Assembly (NCBI GenBank): GCA_965199815.1 | Contig: CBDATE010000028.1 | Location: 496,001-560,000 of the forward strand | Source: Azotimanducus sp965199815 | GTDB taxonomy: Bacteria; Pseudomonadota; Gammaproteobacteria; Pseudomonadales; Azotimanducaceae | DNA length: 64,000 bases | Direction: 5' to 3' | Shown: piece after piece, positions 44,047 through 52,875 of the stretch | How positions within the stretch are numbered: position 1 is the stretch's first letter | Layout of the letters: every line of letters starts with the position of its first letter | The notes under the pieces: model-generated | Seen by the model: only the letters and a program-made list of their open reading frames with translations | What the model was told of the DNA's origin: nothing | The model's database searches: none | Made by a program: the position numbers and the translations under genes

Positions 44047-46143
44047 TTAACGTATTCGCATCCCGGGGGTTGCCCCGGAATCCGCAGACAGCAGGAAGAT
44101 CTCCCGGCCACCTTCACCCGCCGCCAGCACCATGCCCTCCGAGGTTCCGAAGCGCATCTTTCGTGGTGCCAGATTCGCCACCAGCACCACCAGCCGACCA
44201 ACAAGGGCCTCCGGCGCATAGGCGGAGCGAATGCCGGCAAACACCTGTCGCTGCGTCTCGCCGACATCAAGCGTGAGGCGCAGCAGTTTGTCGGCACCAT
44301 CCACTCTCTCGGCTGTCAGCACCCTGGCTACGCGCAAGTCCACCCCGAGAAAATCGTCAATGGAAATCTGCGTGGTTGCGTACGAGGCATCACCACCTGT
44401 CTGCCCGGCCTTGCTGTCACCTGGCCGTGAAGGTGCCTGTGCACCTGAACTCGTCTCCCCGGCCTGCTCACCCGGATTCGTGGCTGCCATCATGCGCTCC
44501 ACCGACTTGCGGTTAATACGCCGCATGAGTGGTTCAAAGGCTTGAATCCGGTGTCCGCTCAGGGGTTCGCCGGTATCCGCCCAGACCATCTCGCCAGCGT
44601 CGAGAAAGGCTTCCGCGCGTTCGGCGGCCTTCGGCAGTACCGGCTTGAGGCAGATCATGAGAAACCGGAACATGTTCAGCCCCTGGCTGCAAATGGCATG
44701 CACTTCGTCTGTTCGCTCCGGCTGCTTGATCAGTTTCCAGGGTTCCTGTCGCGTGATGTATTGATTGGCGCGGTCAGCGAGTGCCATGATTTCGCGCACC
44801 GCCTTGCCGACTTCGCAGGATTCGTAATACTCGGCGATTGCCGCACGACGCTGCTGAAAGGCATCCCAGAGTTCTGCATCGTGCAATTCCGTGGCGAGGC
44901 AATACTCGAAATTGCGCTCGATGAAGCGTGCACAGCGGCTGGCAATGTTCACCAGTTTGCCCACCAGATCGGAATTGACACGGTTCATGAAGTCATCCAG
45001 ATTGAGATCCGTATCCGCGATGTTCGGGCTCAGCTTGGAGGCAAAGTAGTAACGCAGATATTCGGGGTCAAGATGCGCCAGATAGGTTTCGGCGAGGATG
45101 AAGGTGCCGCGTGATTTGGACATCTTGACACCGTTGACGGTGAGGAATCCGTGCGCCACCACGCGCGACGGCTTGCGATAGCCAGCGCCCGACAGCACCG
45201 CCGGCCAGAAGAGGGCATGGAAGTAGATGATGTCCTTGCCAACAAAATGCACCAGTTCGGTGCCAGAGTCCTCGCGCCACCAGGCATCGAAATCCTGCTG
45301 CCTTGATTGACCGTTGCTGTGCACCAGATTCAGGTGGCTCGCCATGTAGCCGATGGGCGCATCCATCCAGACATAGAAGTACTTGTCGCGGGCACCGGGA
45401 ATGGCAAAGCCGAAGTAGGGCGCATCGCGGCTGATGTCCCAGGGTTTGAGCCCGGCATCAAGCCACTCGGCCAGCTTGTTGGCGACCTCTGCCGACACCG
45501 AACCACTCCTCACCCAGGTATCGAGTTCCTGTGTGAATTTGGGAAGGTCAAAGAAGTAGTGGGTGGATGATCGCTTCACCGGCGGTTCGCCGGACAGGGT
45601 GGAGACCGGGTCTATCAGTTCCGTGGCTTCGTAGCTCGCGCCGCATCCCTCGCAGTTGTCGCCATATTGTTCTGGCAGGCCGCAACGCGGGCAAATGCCC
45701 TTGACGTAGCGGTCGGAGAGAAACAGGCCTCGGCGTTCATCAAAGAGTTGTTCCACCTCGCCGGTGGAGATGAGGCCCGCATCGGCGAGCCCGAGATACA
45801 TGGCCTCGACGAGAGATTGATTCTCCTCGGAGTGGGTGGTGTGGTAGTTGTCGTGACTGATGAGGAAGCCCTCGAGGTCGCGCACATGGGCTTCGCGCAG
45901 ATGCTTGATGAGTTTTTCCGGTGCCAGACCTTCGGCTTCGGCGCGCAGCATGGTGGGTGTGCCGTGGGCATCATCGGCGCACACATAGACCACCTGATGA
46001 CCGCGCAGGCGCTGAAAACGTACCCAGACATCGGTGTACACATGCTCCAGCATGTTGCCGAGATGCAGTTCGCCGTTGGCGTAGGGCAGGGCGCTGGTGA
46101 CGAGGATTTTTCGAGGATTGCTCAAGATGATGTGGTGCCTCAT
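44047..46143 (-). CDS. metG: Methionyl-tRNA synthetase
   Basis: Class I synthetase with a dimerising C-terminal tRNA-binding domain. The HIGH-type motif is in YANGELHLGNML, the zinc knuckle is CPRCGLPEQYGDNCEGC, the KMSKS motif is VKMSKSRGTFI, and the C-terminal OB-fold begins ISIDDFLGVDLRVARV. The frame opens at 46359, but the Met at 46143 gives the natural N-terminus (698 residues). Confidence 0.97.
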   Translation of the reverse strand: MRHHIILSNPRKILVTSALPYANGELHLGNMLEHVYTDVWVRFQRLRGHQVVYVCADDAHGTPTMLRAEAEGLAPEKLIKHLREAHVRDLEGFLISHDNYHTTHSEENQSLVEAMYLGLADAGLISTGEVEQLFDERRGLFLSDRYVKGICPRCGLPEQYGDNCEGCGASYEATELIDPVSTLSGEPPVKRSSTHYFFDLPKFTQELDTWVRSGSVSAEVANKLAEWLDAGLKPWDISRDAPYFGFAIPGARDKYFYVWMDAPIGYMASHLNLVHSNGQSRQQDFDAWWREDSGTELVHFVGKDIIYFHALFWPAVLSGAGYRKPSRVVAHGFLTVNGVKMSKSRGTFILAETYLAHLDPEYLRYYFASKLSPNIADTDLNLDDFMNRVNSDLVGKLVNIASRCARFIERNFEYCLATELHDAELWDAFQQRRAAIAEYYESCEVGKAVREIMALADRANQYITRQEPWKLIKQPERTDEVHAICSQGLNMFRFLMICLKPVLPKAAERAEAFLDAGEMVWADTGEPLSGHRIQAFEPLMRRINRKSVERMMAATNPGEQAGETSSGAQAPSRPGDSKAGQTGGDASYATTQISIDDFLGVDLRVARVLTAERVDGADKLLRLTLDVGETQRQVFAGIRSAYAPEALVGRLVVLVANLAPRKMRFGTSEGMVLAAGEGGREIFLLSADSGATPGMRIR

Positions 46144-46485
46144 GGGAGGCAAAATTATAGCCGCCGGAGGGGGTGTGCCTGTGGGCTTGAACGTGTCGTA
46201 TGATGGCCGTGGTTGTTCAGACAGGTTGAGGGCGAAGCCAGGAGTATTTTCTGATGAATGAATGCCCTCAATTCGCTCTCTCGCTCCGGTGTAGCCCGTT
46301 GCGCGCACACGTAACCGCCTGTTCAAGGTATCATTCTGTATCGAACCTCCTGCATTCAACCATGATGCTGTTACTGTGGGGCAGTTACCTGGAATCCGGC
46401 TTGCGGAGATCAGTCGCTCACAGACCTTGTGTTGACAATCGAGAGGTATCTCATTGAGTGTGTACGAGGGAAAGAGGAAGAATTT
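46144..46485. other. Intergenic region between metG and the sigma-4-like protein gene
   Basis: About 340 bp between two divergent genes. It probably contains both promoters, but no box is convincing. A TTGACA at 46432-46437 has no good -10 sequence at 16-18 bp. No gene or repeat is seen. Confidence 0.5.
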
Positions 46486-48225
46486 ATGCTAACAGGGGAA
46501 TCAATGGAGGATCTGCCAGAAGCTTCGGAGGTGGTGCATACCCCGACAACAGACTCTCGGACCATGCGGTGGGACAGCGCGAAGCAAGTATTGGCGCGGC
46601 TGTTTGCCTCTGTGGAAGAATTGCCTGGTGTCAGGACATTCGCTGATGTGCTGAGCCCGGAGGTTATGACGCTCGCTCATCGAATGGGGCTTGATAGCGA
46701 AGTGGGCGAGATTGGAATCGACCATTTGGCGGGGAGCGCATTGCGATGGGACAGCGCGAAGCAGGTATTGGCGCGGCTGTTTGCCTCTGCGGAAGAATTA
46801 CTTGATGTCAGGACATTCGCTGATGTGCTGAGCCCGGAGGTTATGACACTCGCTCATCGAACGGGGCTTGATAGCGAAGTGAGCGAGATTGGAATCGACC
46901 ATTTGACGGGGAGCGCATCAGGTCTTCTATCGAGCATGGTGATTCGGGTCGGGGATGCCATCGACTTGCTGACGGAGACTGAACGTACGATTATTGATAG
47001 CCGTCTGATAAGTAATCCACCCGAGACGCTTCGACAATTGGGAATGCAGTTCGGAGTGACCAAGGAACAGATTCGCCACATCCAGAAAAAGACCGAAAGG
47101 AAGGTTCAACCCGCTCTCGGAGTGGATTTGGCTATTGTTGCGTCAGTACTGAAAGAGCGCTTTGGTCAAGTGATCGAGGAGAGTGAGTTGGAGCGCAGAA
47201 TGGACGAGCTTTTGCCCGTCGATCAAGGGAGAGCGACAAATTTCCTTCGGAGAGCCTTGCTTCATGAAATGGGCTTCAAGCTGGATGCCGGAGTATTCCT
47301 CGATAAGCAAGCGAAGGAAGAACTCGAGAGTATTCGGGGTGGAGTGCGCAAACTTGCCGACGATGTGGGACTTATAGACAAGCACAGGTTTATCGAAAGC
47401 CTTCCGTTTGAGAGATGGCGGCAACGCTGGTCATGGGTGCGGAAACATTGCGAACTCGTCGAGTTATTTGGCTCACTCGGAATTCGAGATACCGGGAAAG
47501 CGCGAGTAAAAGCGGCACTCATTTCCCTCGGACGCCCAGCGACACGGGGTGAGATTGCCAGGATGTGCAGTTACAGGAATACAAGAGCAGGGTCGCGTCT
47601 CTCAGTGGTCCCAAGCATTGTGAGAGCTGACAAGGATCGATGGGCGCTCAAGGAATGGGTCGACGAAGAGTACAGGGGAATAGCCGAGAAAATCATTCAG
47701 CGCATTGAAGAAAATGGAGGAGCCACAACTACGGAGAAATTGCTCACCGAATTACCCGACAAGTTTGGTGTGCACAAGTCAAGTGTACGCGCCTACATGG
47801 AAACGCCAAAATTTGTAATCAACGATGGCTGGATTAGCCTGGCGAACAAGTCATCGGTTCAGCTCAGAGATCTCGACGACGTAATCGACGGTCGCGACCA
47901 TACCGGCGCACCTTATTGGAGCTTCCCTGTTGATGCGCGGTACTTTGAAGGATACAGTGTGCCAAGTGTGCCGCCCGAGCTCGCAAAGGAACTGGGGTGC
48001 GAGCCGGATGGCAACAAGCGTGTCTCGCTCGAGAATCTCCCTGATTGCCGCGACCTGTCCATCAATTGGCGCCTCAAATCAACCACTGGCGCATCGCTGG
48101 GATATGTGAGGGAACCTCTCAGGCGGCTGGGGCTTGGGCCAGGCAGGCGGGCGCGACTCACCATCAAGGGATATTGTCTCGCACAGTTGACCGCCGACGA
48201 CGAATCACAGGAACCTGCCGATTGA
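46486..48225 (+). CDS. Unfamiliar DNA-binding protein with a sigma-70 region-4-like helix-turn-helix and an internal tandem duplication
   Basis: I do not recognise the full protein (579 residues from the Met at 46486, which has AGAGGAAG five bases upstream; a GTG at 46429 is also open). The N-terminal part carries a 59-residue segment twice in tandem (RWDSAKQVLARLF to IGIDHL, residues about 28-86 and 87-145). Next comes a sigma-region-4-like unit (LTETERTIIDSRL, LGMQFGVTKEQIRHIQKKTERKV), then regions that look like winged-helix or HARE-HTH units (ATRGEIARMCSYRN; ATTTEKLLTELPDKFGVHKSSVRAYM). The combination suggests a transcription-associated or accessory regulator. It is more AT-rich than its neighbours and sits beside a tRNA gene, which fits horizontal gain. 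No partner gene is adjacent. Confidence 0.8.
   Translation: MLTGESMEDLPEASEVVHTPTTDSRTMRWDSAKQVLARLFASVEELPGVRTFADVLSPEVMTLAHRMGLDSEVGEIGIDHLAGSALRWDSAKQVLARLFASAEELLDVRTFADVLSPEVMTLAHRTGLDSEVSEIGIDHLTGSASGLLSSMVIRVGDAIDLLTETERTIIDSRLISNPPETLRQLGMQFGVTKEQIRHIQKKTERKVQPALGVDLAIVASVLKERFGQVIEESELERRMDELLPVDQGRATNFLRRALLHEMGFKLDAGVFLDKQAKEELESIRGGVRKLADDVGLIDKHRFIESLPFERWRQRWSWVRKHCELVELFGSLGIRDTGKARVKAALISLGRPATRGEIARMCSYRNTRAGSRLSVVPSIVRADKDRWALKEWVDEEYRGIAEKIIQRIEENGGATTTEKLLTELPDKFGVHKSSVRAYMETPKFVINDGWISLANKSSVQLRDLDDVIDGRDHTGAPYWSFPVDARYFEGYSVPSVPPELAKELGCEPDGNKRVSLENLPDCRDLSINWRLKSTTGASLGYVREPLRRLGLGPGRRARLTIKGYCLAQLTADDESQEPAD
46567..46920 (+). repeat. Direct tandem duplication, 2 x 177 bp, in frame
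   Basis: 46567-46743 and 46744-46920 are near-identical; only scattered substitutions separate them, such as GTGGAAGAATTGCCT versus GCGGAAGAATTACTT. The unit is exactly 59 codons, so the reading frame is kept. It lies in the N-terminal part of the sigma-4-like protein. The close match at silent as well as coding positions points to a recent duplication. Confidence 0.95.
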
Positions 48226-48264
48226 TGCAGATACGAATCTGAACATGAACGGCATATCCTTGCC

Positions 48265-48341
48265 TGGTAGCTAGGGGGAGACTCGAACTCCCGACCTCAG
48301 GATTATGAATCCTGCGCTCTAACCTGCTGAGCTACCTAGCC
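48265..48341 (-). tRNA. tRNA-Met (CAT), elongator type
   Basis: The minus strand reads GGCTAGGTAGCTCAGC at the 5' end, has an anticodon loop TTCATAA inside a CAGGA/TCCTG stem, a T arm around GTTCGAGTC, and an encoded ACCA at the 3' end. Acceptor stem pairing is complete apart from a terminal G-T. A CAT anticodon could also be tRNA-Ile with modified C34, but the sequence resembles elongator tRNA-Met. Its 3' end faces the accessory-looking gene at 46486-48225. Confidence 0.93.
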
Positions 48342-48385
48342 AAAGCGAAGAGTGGGCATTGTCGCAGTACAGTGTGGGATGTCAA

Positions 48386-48412
48386 GGGAAACTCTGTTAT
48401 TCGGAGGTTCCC
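48386..48412 (-). repeat. Isolated first hairpin of the 151-bp repeat (degraded, inverted)
   Basis: GGGAAACTCTG, loop TTATT, CGGAGGTTCCC. It matches hairpin 1 of the full element with two changes in one arm; the loop shows that the orientation is reversed. The TAA stop codon of the RsbW-like gene is formed by the loop, so the repeat supplies the end of that gene. Confidence 0.75.
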
Positions 48413-48864
48413 GTACGCTGGTCTCGTCGCGCTCGGGAAGGCATCTCGCTCGCTGGGCCGGGTCCAGGATATTCCACATGGACGATGTTCCGGCCGTCCT
48501 CGTAGCGCCATTCCAGCCCCCTGGCGGTTTTCTGCATCAACGCGAAGGGGAAGGCATCCTGTCGCGCATGCGTTTTGCCGGAAGCGGCAGCAGGATTCGG
48601 GGAGCGAGGGTCAAAGGGCGCGCCGCTGTCAAAAATGGTGCAAACCACCTTGTTGCCGGTTGCGTACATGTGAATGGACAGGTGCGGCGCAGGCGTATTC
48701 TCGAATCCGAACATGAGTGTACTGGTGAGCAGTTCCTCCACCGTGACGGTCAAGGCATAGACATCCGCAGCCCATTTGCAGTGAGCACGGGCAAAAGCCT
48801 CGACCTGCTGAATGGTCTCGAGCAGCGTCTCGAGCCGTGGTTGCGGGCTGAGCTGCAGTTTCAT
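48397..48864 (-). CDS. RsbW/HATPase_c_2-like protein, degenerate ATP site
   Basis: A 155-residue protein from the Met at 48864 with the layout of RsbW-type anti-sigma kinases: helix EAFARAHCKWAADVYALTVTVEELLTSTLMFGF, then VVCTIFDSGAPFDP, then a helix and VHVEY strand. The Asn of the ATP-binding N-box is replaced (EELLTSTL in place of the usual EELxTNxx), and the usual GLGL-type glycine motif is not seen (FPFALMQ instead). It may bind a partner without kinase activity. No STAS or sigma-factor partner is adjacent. Its C-terminal codons and stop come from the repeat fragment at 48386-48412, so the original end may be lost. Confidence 0.75.
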   Translation of the reverse strand: MKLQLSPQPRLETLLETIQQVEAFARAHCKWAADVYALTVTVEELLTSTLMFGFENTPAPHLSIHMYATGNKVVCTIFDSGAPFDPRSPNPAAASGKTHARQDAFPFALMQKTARGLEWRYEDGRNIVHVEYPGPGPASEMPSRARRDQRTGTSE

Positions 48865-49114
48865 GGTGTCATTTTCTCGAAGCGGGTTGAATGAAAGCAA
48901 GGATTCTGTATCGAAAAACAGTGCCAAAGGAAAGCTGGCATGAAAGTTGCTTGTCAGTGGTGATAGTCAATCCTTGATGGACAACGGGTGGATTTGTGGA
49001 TAGTCGCGACGGTCGTTGCAGCGTGAGTACCGCGCTGCAGCAGGTGAAGTGCGACACCCGCGCCCAGATCATCAGGCAGGAAACACAGAATACGAACATA
49101 CTTTGGAGGCCCCT

Positions 49115-50395
49115 GTGAAACGCATTTTGTACCCCGGAATACTGAGCCTTGTGAGTTTGCCGATGCTTCTGGCATCGACGGGAACGTTCGCGTCGGATGG
49201 TCTTGATTCCGGAGACAGCGCCTGGATCATGACGGCGACCGCGCTGGTTCTGTTCATGACTCTACCCGGACTCACCATCTTCTATGCGGGGCTTGCCCGC
49301 GCCCAGTCAGTTCTTTCGGTCATGATGCATTGTCTGGCCGTGTGTTGTCTCGCCTCCGTCCTCTGGCTTGTGTGTGGCTACAGTCTTGCTTTCAGCGGGG
49401 ATGGCTGGCTGGTTGGAAACCTCGACAAGATGTTCGCCACCGGAATAGGCGAGGCATCGATGAGTGGCTCCATTCCGGAGATGGTGTTCTTTGTGTTCCA
49501 GATGACCTTCGCGGTTATCACGCCAGCGCTGATTGTGGGTGCCTATCCGGAACGCATCAAGTTCAGTGCAGTACTGCTCTTCAGTTCTGCATGGCTGCTG
49601 CTCGTGTATGCGCCTGTCTGCCACTGGGTGTGGGGTGGCGGCTGGCTCTCCAGCAAGTTCCAGGTGATGGATTTCGCCGGCGGTCTCGTGGTGCATGCCT
49701 CGGCAGGCGTATCCGCACTGGTCTTTGCCTGGGTGCTTGGCAGTCGCCGCGGATTTCCGTCGCGAGTGGCACCACCACATAGCCCGGGGCTGACCGCCAT
49801 AGGTGCCTGCATGCTTTGGGTCGGTTGGTTCGGCTTCAATGGTGGCAGCGAACTGGCGGCCAATGGCAGCGCCGGTCAGGCGATTCTGGTCACGCACATT
49901 TCCGCTTGCGCCGCGGTCATCATATGGTCAGCGCTGGAATGGATTCGCTTTGGCAAGCCAAGCCTCGTAGGTGCAGTCACCGCAGTCATTGCCGGTTTGG
50001 GTGCCATCACTCCAGCCTCGGGCGATGTGGGGCCAATCGGAGGCCTCATCATCGGACTGGCGGCTGGCTTTGTCTGTTACTTCGCCGTGTCCTTTATCAA
50101 GAATACTGTAAAGATAGACGATTCATTCGATGTGTTTGCGGTTCACGGCGTGGGCGGCATTCTCGGTACGATTCTGGTGTCTGTCCTGGCGGCAGAGGTG
50201 AACATGGGCTCCTGGAACCAGCAGTTGGTCTCGCAACTGGTCGGCGTGGGTGCGACCGTTGCATGGGCTGGTGGCATCACCTTTGTGTTGGCCAAGGTCA
50301 TCAACCTGCTGGTTGGCGGTATGCGCGTTGATACCAGTACGGAAGTTGAAGGTCTCGACTTGCACGCGCACGGTGAACACGGGTACTACATCTGA
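49115..50395 (+). CDS. Ammonium transporter, Amt family
   Basis: Inner-membrane ammonium channel. The GTG at 49115 follows GGAGG by five bases and gives 426 residues including a signal-peptide-like start (LSLVSLPMLLASTGTFASDG). Family features are FYAGLARAQSVLSVMMH, the first pore His in VVHASAGVSALVFA, GWFGFNGGSELAANG and the second pore His in FAVHGVGGILGTI. About eleven membrane helices are expected. No glnK gene is adjacent. The 250 bp upstream presumably contains the promoter; no clear box is visible. Confidence 0.94.
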   Translation: MKRILYPGILSLVSLPMLLASTGTFASDGLDSGDSAWIMTATALVLFMTLPGLTIFYAGLARAQSVLSVMMHCLAVCCLASVLWLVCGYSLAFSGDGWLVGNLDKMFATGIGEASMSGSIPEMVFFVFQMTFAVITPALIVGAYPERIKFSAVLLFSSAWLLLVYAPVCHWVWGGGWLSSKFQVMDFAGGLVVHASAGVSALVFAWVLGSRRGFPSRVAPPHSPGLTAIGACMLWVGWFGFNGGSELAANGSAGQAILVTHISACAAVIIWSALEWIRFGKPSLVGAVTAVIAGLGAITPASGDVGPIGGLIIGLAAGFVCYFAVSFIKNTVKIDDSFDVFAVHGVGGILGTILVSVLAAEVNMGSWNQQLVSQLVGVGATVAWAGGITFVLAKVINLLVGGMRVDTSTEVEGLDLHAHGEHGYYI

Positions 50396-50396
50396 A

Positions 50397-50430
50397 GGAA
50401 ACTCTGAATACATGTGTGGTGCACACGGCG
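50397..50430 (+). repeat. Degraded 5' fragment of the 151-bp repeat
   Basis: GGAAACTCTGAATA at 50397-50410 matches the left arm and loop of hairpin 1, then GCACACGGCG resembles part of hairpin 2 after a deletion or rearrangement. It lies directly after the amt stop codon and 50 bp before a complete inverted copy. Confidence 0.5.
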
Positions 50431-50480
50431 AAGAAACCATGGCAGCGCGAACCCCGGGAGCAACGCTGCCACTTCCCTTG

Positions 50481-50631
50481 TTATGTTCTGATCAAGTCCA
50501 TCCGTGGACTTGATCAGATTCGCAAATCAGAAGTACGCTTCTGATTTGCTCGCAGATTCAATGCCTTACGGCACTGAATCTGGCGGCACATCCGTGTGCC
50601 GCACGGGAAACTCTGTTATTCAGAGTTTCCC
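50481..50631 (-). repeat. 151-bp five-hairpin mobile repeat, copy 3 (inverted)
   Basis: Reverse complement of copy 2 with almost no differences; the fourth hairpin loop is TACG, the exact complement of CGTA. It is bordered by TTG on both sides (50478-50480 and 50632-50634), read as a 3-bp target duplication. It lies between the convergent amt and molybdenum hydroxylase genes. Confidence 0.92.
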
Positions 50632-50649
50632 TTGTTCGGACTTCCCTCT

Positions 50650-52875
50650 TCAGGCTGCCTGCAAATCGAGCGGGAGCGAACGTAGCCGCTGACCTGTCGC
50701 TGCGAATACCGCGTTGGCCACCGCCGGAGCAATGGGTGGCAGCCCCGGTTCACCCACGCCGGTCGGATGTGCATCGCTGTTCAGAATCACCACCTCGACA
50801 TCCGGTGCTTCATTCATGCGCAGGATGGGGTAATCGTGAAAGTTGCTCTGCACGACTTTGCCGGCCTCGAGATCAATGCGTCCGTAGAGCGCCGCCGTGA
50901 GCCCGTACATGATCGAACCTTCCATTTGGGCCTTGACGACATCCGGGTTGACGGCGGTGCCGCAATCCACCACGCACAGCACCCGATGTACCCGGATCTT
51001 GCCATCCGTGACAGACACCTCCGCCACTTCCGCGACATCCGTCGCGAAGGAGTGATGTGCGGCCATGCCGAGGAAGCGTCCGGCTTGTGGGCGCATCTGT
51101 CGCATGTGCTCGCCCAGGGTTCGCAGCACGCGATGCAACCGGGGTGCGTTTCCGGTATTACGGAGACGCAGTTCCAGAGGGTCGATACCGGCCTCGAGCG
51201 CCAGTTCGTCGATCATGCATTCCTTGGCGAAAGCCGTGTAGGAATGTCCCACCGACCGCCAGAAGGTGAGTGGCAAGCCGTGGTCGCGGGTGATATGACG
51301 CACTTCCCGATTGGGCAGGTCGTAGTCTTCATACAGCCCTTCGATGCTGGTTGGATCAACCATCCAGCCGTCCATGACCTTCTCGGCGACACCGGAAAGC
51401 CAGTCGATTGCGCCCATGGGGACTGCGTTCGGCATGGAACCGGGCAGGAAGGTCTTGAGCAGCCCCGGCGCAATATTGCCGCCGACGCGCGTCGCCTGCC
51501 AGGCGCAGATATTGCCTTCTCCATCCACGCCCGCCGTCACGCGCATCAGGGATGCGGGACGATAGACACCGGCCTCGAGATCGTCCTCCCGGCTCCAGAT
51601 AACCTGAACGGGTTTGCCGGTGGCCATTGAAATCTGCGTCGCCTCCACCACATGAGTCAGTGTGGCACGACGACCGAATGCGCCGCCGAGGTAGGCGCTG
51701 TGTGCCGTAACCTGATCGAGGTCAAGTCCGGCATGGCGTGCGACCAGCCCCTGAGCGACCGCAATCCCTTGCGTACCGCACCACACCTCTGCCGAGTCCG
51801 GCCTGACATGCACGATTGCGTTCATGGGCTCCATGGGCGCATGCGCAAGATAGGGTGCCCAATAGTCAGCCTGTATCCGGGTTTTGGAACTCGCCAGCCC
51901 GTCTTCAATGCTGCCTTGTCTGGCGGTAATGTCAGCTTCTTGTGAGCCTGCCTCCTGATCAAATTCGGCTTCGATTGCTTGCAGGTAGTCTGCCCGTACG
52001 GTCGCGCTGTCCACACGAGCCAGCTCGGGCAGCGACCACTCGATATCAAGTGCGTCGGCTGCCTTCTTCGCCTGCCAGTATTTCTCGGCCACGACTGCGA
52101 TGCCGTGTTCAAGCTCGACCACCTGAGTGGTGCTCACCTTGTCCGGCTGTGTGAACGACACGGGGCGACCCCCGACAACCGGACTGCGCCTGACGACGGC
52201 TCGCAACATGCCCGGAACCTCGATATCGAGACCGAAGATGCAGTCACCTGTAGCCTTCTCGAGGCCATCAAGGCGTGCAAAATCCTTGCCGATGTACTTG
52301 AACTCACTGGCGGGCTTGAGTGCCGTGTCCGAGGGCATGTCAAGCCTGCTGGCAGTGGCCAGAAAGTCGGCGTAAGGATAGGATTTGCCGCCTGAGTGGA
52401 CCTGTCCGTTTTCTGTGCGCAAGCTCGTCAAGGGTGCGCCAAGGTCTCTTGCCGCGGCTTCCAGAAGCAGACGACGCGTGTCCGCGCCTGCCTGACGCAA
52501 TGGTTCGTAGTGCGCCGTCATGGAGGTGCTGCCTCCTGTGGCCTGTATTCCCCCCATGGCGGGGTTTCCGTAGGCTTTGTGGGGGACGGCCAGTGCCACT
52601 TCAAAGCGCCGCGGATCTACATCAAGTTCTTCCGCGACCAGCGTGGTCAGTCCGGTGGTGACACCCTGACCCATCTCATCGCGCGGGCAGACGAACCGAA
52701 AGCTGTTTTCTGCGGTGATTTCGATGAATGCGTTGGGGGCGAGCGCGCCGCGGCTCGCGGTGAGCGGTGAGCCACTCGAGCCGCAGCCGACCAGCGTGAA
52801 CCCGATTACCAGCCCGCCACCGGCGGCACCGGTGTTTCTGAGGAAGGTGCGACGACTGATGACAGATGCGCTCAT
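50650..52875 (-). CDS. Molybdenum hydroxylase large subunit, IorB/isoquinoline 1-oxidoreductase beta type
   Basis: Molybdopterin-cytosine-dinucleotide subunit of an aldehyde or N-heterocycle hydroxylase. The Met at 52875 gives 741 residues and a Tat signal (SRRTFLRNTGAAGGGLVIGF) followed by a possible lipobox (LVGCGS), so the enzyme probably works in the periplasm. Conserved parts include DEMGQGVTTGLTTLVAEEL, AYLGGAFGRRA, and the active-site GVGEPGLPPIAPAVANAVF. It overlaps the [2Fe-2S] subunit gene by four bases. No XdhC-type maturation gene and no cytochrome subunit are visible. Substrate unknown. Confidence 0.9.
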   Translation of the reverse strand: MSASVISRRTFLRNTGAAGGGLVIGFTLVGCGSSGSPLTASRGALAPNAFIEITAENSFRFVCPRDEMGQGVTTGLTTLVAEELDVDPRRFEVALAVPHKAYGNPAMGGIQATGGSTSMTAHYEPLRQAGADTRRLLLEAAARDLGAPLTSLRTENGQVHSGGKSYPYADFLATASRLDMPSDTALKPASEFKYIGKDFARLDGLEKATGDCIFGLDIEVPGMLRAVVRRSPVVGGRPVSFTQPDKVSTTQVVELEHGIAVVAEKYWQAKKAADALDIEWSLPELARVDSATVRADYLQAIEAEFDQEAGSQEADITARQGSIEDGLASSKTRIQADYWAPYLAHAPMEPMNAIVHVRPDSAEVWCGTQGIAVAQGLVARHAGLDLDQVTAHSAYLGGAFGRRATLTHVVEATQISMATGKPVQVIWSREDDLEAGVYRPASLMRVTAGVDGEGNICAWQATRVGGNIAPGLLKTFLPGSMPNAVPMGAIDWLSGVAEKVMDGWMVDPTSIEGLYEDYDLPNREVRHITRDHGLPLTFWRSVGHSYTAFAKECMIDELALEAGIDPLELRLRNTGNAPRLHRVLRTLGEHMRQMRPQAGRFLGMAAHHSFATDVAEVAEVSVTDGKIRVHRVLCVVDCGTAVNPDVVKAQMEGSIMYGLTAALYGRIDLEAGKVVQSNFHDYPILRMNEAPDVEVVILNSDAHPTGVGEPGLPPIAPAVANAVFAATGQRLRSLPLDLQAA

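Noticed and set aside
46432..46437. TTGACA as a -35 box for the sigma-4-like gene
   Set aside because: No acceptable -10 sequence at 16-18 bp.
48265..48341. Genomic island bounded by a duplicated tRNA-Met 3' end
   Set aside because: No second copy of the tRNA 3' sequence and no integrase gene were seen within the window.
48386..48412. Ordinary intrinsic terminator for the RsbW-like gene
   Set aside because: The hairpin lacks a T run and matches hairpin 1 of the mobile repeat in both stem and loop, so it is better explained as a repeat fragment, although it may also stop transcription.
49094..49104. GAACATACTT upstream of amt, similar to the tail of the 151-bp repeat
   Set aside because: Only ten bases match and no hairpin remains next to it, so chance is the better explanation.
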